DNA of 64,000 nucleotides from Luscinia megarhynchos (taxonomy: Eukaryota > Chordata > Aves > Passeriformes > Turdidae). The DNA lies in the NCBI GenBank assembly GCA_034336665.1, contig CM067568.1, positions 43,876,770 to 43,940,769 of the forward strand, given 5' to 3'. The stretch's first letter is position 1, and every line of letters starts with the position of its first letter. The notes under the pieces are model-generated. The model did no database searches. It saw nothing but the letters and a program-made list of their open reading frames with translations, and was not told the origin of the DNA. The position numbers and the translations under genes are program-made. This document shows, piece after piece, positions 45,501 to 64,000 of this stretch.

Positions 45501-48500
45501 TGTTTTGTTTTAAACAGAAGGGTGCAGAAGAGAACACGTTCCATGCTTTTTTTCCCCTCTTCCTTTCCAAAGAAGTAGTGAATGGGTTGGATTGCTGATC
45601 TCACAGTTAACAAAAAAACAGATCAAGGTGTCAAGGTTTTGACTGGTTTGCTAATAGTTGAGAAAAGGATGGTGAGTGTTTACCTGTTCCAGCATCAAAT
45701 AGACTGAGAAAACCACCTAGTACTTCTTAGATGCAAATGATTTTGGCAAGGAAACCTATTGTGGCTTTTATGCATATCAGACACCTAAAACTATTCTATT
45801 TTTATTTCTAAAATGAGATATGCAGAGCTCTAGTCTGAAGTCAAAGTTAAGTGAAGAGCAGAAGCCAGGGCCAACAAAATAAATGGGCTTGGTGTAATCA
45901 CCCAACAATGAGTGGTATGAAGAATGACAGCAGGCTTTGGCAAGCACATGGATCTATCCACATGAGCAGAAATCAAATGCTGCTAAAAATTTTAGGAAAA
46001 CAGAGCACGGAAGCATAAAAAACCAATCAGAACAAAAAAGCATACAAATGCAATGCAGCTAAGGGTGTTTACATCACTGATGTGGCAATTCATTTTGTGA
46101 TTTGCAGTCTTATTTGCCCTTCTGTAGAGTCTAGAGGATGCTCCACTTTTTCCAAAACATGGACAAGATGACATCTGCCTATAGCTTATGTTAACAGAAT
46201 TTTTTAAAAAACACTTTCAGGATTAAGGCTGGTCACATCTCTGACACTGATAATGAAACAGGGAACATGTCACCTTGCCTAATTAAATGCTGTATTTGAA
46301 GGCAAGACCCTTTGCTAGTGACACTCTGACCCCTTGCCCAGCACATCCAGCCCAGGCTCTGGGCAGGATCCCGGGGCAGGGGAGGTGCTGCAGGCCAGTG
46401 CTTGGGGTGGCTCACGGGTGCTGGGTCTCCTGGCAAACAGTGGGGCTGAGGTGGCTCAGGCAGCAGCTGAGAGAACAGGATCATGGTTTCAAACTAAGCC
46501 ACTCCTGAACGTTATCAAAGTCCTGCTCTTGGTACTGAAGTCCTTTATTTTGGTCTTGTTTTAGACTGAAGAGTTGTCTCACCTGCAGTGGACCTGCTTT
46601 CTCATGGCACAATTCCAGGTTAGCATTAAGCTGACTGGTAGAAAGTTCAGTTATGCTGAAATGAATCTTGCTAACATTGAAACCCTGACACAGAGCCAAG
46701 TCAGAAGTTGCTCTGAATGTTTTTCCTCAGCTGTCACCAAGTGATAAAATAGCCTTAATCTTCTGAAATCCTATCCTTTAGTTTCAGCATTTCTTACTTT
46801 CCCCAGCAAAATAAGAAAGTCATATATGCTGACTACCTTCTTGAGATTAAAAAAAAAATTAAAAATTCAAGTCTAAATGATTCTACCCATTTGGCTAATT
46901 TGCTCTCTCTGACCTAACTTCCAACTCTGTTCCTCAGTTTCTGCTTCATGGCAACTTTCAGGTCTAAATGTGTTTATTTTTTATATTTCCTTGCTCCTAG
47001 GAGCTGGATTTTCCTTATTCTCTTTTATAAGTATGCTTCTTAGCTTTCAACGGCATGTTTGTTTTATTAAGTGAAATGTTATTTTATTTTTACTCAGTTC
47101 TCTAGTTAATTTCTTTTATTACCAAAAATATTGCTAACTAAAGATCCCAAAGACATATGTTTGCTGCTGACCAAAAAGAAGCTACAGTAAAAAATCATTC
47201 ACTATGAGTGATTAAATTATACAAAGAATTTTTGCCTCCCCATCCCTGGTGCTGTATAACCCCAGGAGGGGTTTTCTCCAGCTTCAGGCAATGCTCTCCT
47301 GCTCTCAGTTCTCTCTGATGCTTCCAGATGAAAGGCTGTCACTAGTCCCTCCACATTCCAGCTTCTTCCCTGGCTATCCTACAGGGCTCTGTCATCCTCT
47401 GATTTCTCTGTGGAGCATCCAGCCTTGAGCTCCCACATGCTTCAGGAATGGGTGGCAACAATTAGCAAGTTACTACAGTAGCATTTAATGTAAACAGCAA
47501 ATGAGGCACAGTAGCAAGCACCATCACGGACAAAAAGACCAAAAAGCTGCCAGCTTGGACCATGCTGACAGCCAGCTCTTCCCTTCAGCAGAGATTCACA
47601 GCTACATTATGCTCCAAACTGCAACTGAGGCTCTGCTCACTCTTCTCCTCAACATTTGTGATCATTCCCAGCTGGCTGCCCCTATTTTACCTGGCAAACC
47701 AGAGCAGTTTCACCAGGGAAAACCTGCCTGCCAGTATGGGCTGCCAGAGGAGGAACAGTGCTGGCAGCTCAGTTTCTAAAGAGCTCCTCAGCTTCCAGCT
47801 CCCATCCCAGCCCTTTACAGCAGCGGTGAGGTTTGGAAGGGAGGAAGAAGCAGGGAGACCTGGAGGCTGCAGCCTTCAGCCCAGTCCCTCCCACCCCTTT
47901 CTGCTCATCCTTCAGCTCTGGTGTGGCCTTTGGGATCCCTCAGGGGAAAAGCACCAATGGACTATTATCAGTGGAGAGGCACAGCATTAATGAAGGGAGT
48001 AGGGGGAGGGAGGAAAAGAGAAGAGGCTCAGTGACAGGGATTTGAGGAACAAACCCTCTTGATCCACATACCTCCTTCACTGGATGAAGGCTACAGAAGA
48101 GCTCACAGAGCCTAGGATTTTGTGGAGAAAACTCAGAGACAGAAAAATATGGACTTTGTTCTGGCAGTCTGAGTAGGACAGACTTAAGAGTGAGCTCTTA
48201 ACAGTCATCATCTTGATCCAATGAAAGGCAACTTTAAAATAGAGGCAGGACAAATCTTACTTCAAGCCCAAAAGTCCTGCACAGATGTGTTTAATAAGGG
48301 ATAGAATCACAGCCATAAAAGAGAACACTGCAAACCATTTCTCTGGTAGAGAGAAAATATAAACACCAGAGACTGATTTTCACGTACAATAGACAGGAAA
48401 CAAGGTTATGAGATACATCAGATCTAATCACAACTCTCATATGCAATTTCCCTAAACTCAAAAACATTACTAGCAAGAATGTACACCCTGTACACTCATG

Positions 48501-50290
48501 ACCAAATCCTCAGAGTTTTTGCTCCTGTAGAATAGCAGCTGCATGACTTTGTTAAGAACCATCCTGCTGAGAAACCTGATAACGGTTAAGTTCATCAACT
48601 TCTTTAAAATAAATATTTATTATAGTTTGATATACAAAATATATTCCCTAAGACAGTTGGGTAACTAGTTTTGTATAGCACATAACAAGGAGAGCACAAA
48701 AGTTTGGCTCTAACTTTTCTCCTCCTTCTCTTCTGCCTGCAAGCCCTCCCATTCCCCCTGTAACCAACACACACACAAGATGATTACAAGAAGAGATGAA
48801 GTTTATTTCTTTTTCATCTGGCCTAAGAAAATGCAAGAGATGAAAAATACTAAAGCCTGCTGACTGACCTAAACAAGTGCCACTGTCAAAGCAATGCTGG
48901 CTTACACAGAAAGAGAGCTTTCTGCTCCCAGCAGAATGCCACAATGAGAGCAGTGCTGGGAACTAGTGATTTTCGATGCCTGCTATATTGCATGAAAATT
49001 AACTGTCTGTAATCTTCTCTATGACATGATTTAGACAAACAGCTGAAAAAACCTTCCTCGCTTGTACCCAAAACACAGCTTTGTTGGCGATTTTATTATC
49101 AATGAAATGTTTTTCCAACTTAGAATCTCACTTATGTTGCAGGATAGAATAAATGCTTGAGGTGACAGCAGGTCCATTCAAAGAAGCAGATGACTGGACA
49201 TTTTTTACAATCAGAAGAGAAATCTGAATAGAGACATCTCCCAGCTAGTCCTAACTCTATTAAAAAGTTCAAATGTATAAAATATAATGCTCAGAAAGTT
49301 CTCTCTGAATCTCCCCTATCATGCTGAGAAAATAAAATCAATTCATATTGCTCTGAAATTCTATTTTTGCCACTGCTGACATCCCAAACTTTATCAACAA
49401 GAAGACTACAAAATCCTCACCCTAGTCCTCATTTCCAGCAGACAGGCTCACAGCCCAGTCAAGTAACACAGCAATAATCTCTCTTCCACTGAGAATACTT
49501 TTATTCACAAGGCAAAAATTGGAGTTAGACTTTTAGGTAGTGGGCAAGGCACTCGCAAAGTGAGCAAATCTATTTTTGCTCATAGAACTAATTTAATGTT
49601 TAAGTGCAACAAAAACACTAAATTAGCCATGAAGATCATGCATATCCAAAGGCTTTCACCAGACATGACTGTGACCCAGGCCTCTAAATACAGAAATATT
49701 TCAGTCATAAGGAATCAACTCTATTATTTTCTGCTTCATCAGATACGATGTTTCCTTTTGACCAGCCATAGAAATATAATTTCCATAATAATAATTAAAC
49801 ATTTATTAAAATACTATATATTTAAGAGTTAATATATGGTCTCTCTCAGTAATAAAATATGGAATACTCTTTTTATCTATGCTATTTAGACCTCAAAACT
49901 TTAAAGGAAAAACATTCATGCTGAAAATAGATCAATGTACAGCACTAGGTCAGAAATAGCATCTCTTGATTAAAACCCCAAGAACTTGCTGTGAAACTGT
50001 ACATTGCTTAACAATTCACTTTTTCCTTTTATCCACGTATTTTATTTTCAGCATCTGGCAGTGAGTGGAATACAAACCCAGATTATCTGACACTGAAGCA
50101 AACCTAGCAGCCTCAGTGTGTTTGTGACAGTCCATCCTCCTGGCAGGTCCTGTCTTTCAGAGACAGATTGCTCTGTGTCTTGGGTCATTTCTTACGCATG
50201 CAGGGCACAGCAGAATGTCACATTGCAATCCTGGGTATTTCATGCCTGGTACTTCATGCAGTTTCCTCTTTGCAAGTCTCCATGTCTTTC

Positions 50291-64000
<13,710 letters not shown>

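Larger units (their letters stand above)
42094..50290 (-). other. EML5: EML5 3' UTR and/or intergenic DNA
   Basis: From the EML5 stop codon toward ZC3H14 there is about 8.2 kb without any exon that I can recognise on either strand. Part or all of it is expected to be EML5 3' UTR (minus strand). How much depends on which poly(A) signal is used. It contains the (TA)n and poly-T runs listed separately. Open frames inside it show no recognisable domain. Confidence 0.5.

Overview
The window is vertebrate nuclear DNA, almost certainly from a bird. It is AT-rich with long introns and GT-AG splice sites. It carries three CR1 LINE 3' ends, two of them ending in the typical bird 'gattctatgattct'-like tail, and one LTR-type repeat of a kind I recall from songbird genomes. 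No bacterial, phage or CRISPR-like features are present. Most open frames in the window are chance frames in introns; the real coding sequence lies in about 29 short exons recognised by protein similarity and splice-site phase.

The layout follows the tetrapod order PTPN21 - ZC3H14 - EML5. (1) Bases 1-9503, minus strand: the first coding exon of PTPN21 (start of the FERM domain, 9131-9310) with its 5' UTR, followed by more than 9 kb of intron running off the left edge. (2) Bases 9504-17,830: the 5' side of PTPN21 and the head-to-head intergenic region. It holds a CpG-rich patch near 10.4 kb, a second candidate PTPN21 first exon near 12.8-13.3 kb, a perfect 38-bp palindrome, and an LTR-type repeat ending about 150 bp before the next CpG island. 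(3) Bases 17,830-41,500, plus strand: a complete ZC3H14 gene. I could place all 17 coding exons with consistent phase; they encode 730 residues with a PWI-like N-terminus, a basic nuclear-localisation cluster, an acidic tract and five CCCH zinc fingers. (4) Bases 41,500-64,000, minus strand: the 3' part of EML5. Eleven coding exons encode the last 524 residues (third WD-repeat module and natural C-terminus). A 3' UTR of unknown length points at the ZC3H14 3' end.

Functionally these are three independent housekeeping or cytoskeletal genes: a FERM-domain tyrosine phosphatase, a nuclear poly(A)-binding zinc-finger protein, and a microtubule-associated WD-repeat protein. I found no sign of a novel multi-gene system. 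The most unusual item is a 55-bp tandem duplication that copies the 3' splice site and the first 15 bases of ZC3H14 exon 7. Also worth checking are a last ZC3H14 intron whose retention barely changes the protein, the converging 3' ends of ZC3H14 and EML5, the palindrome, and the LTR next to the ZC3H14 promoter.
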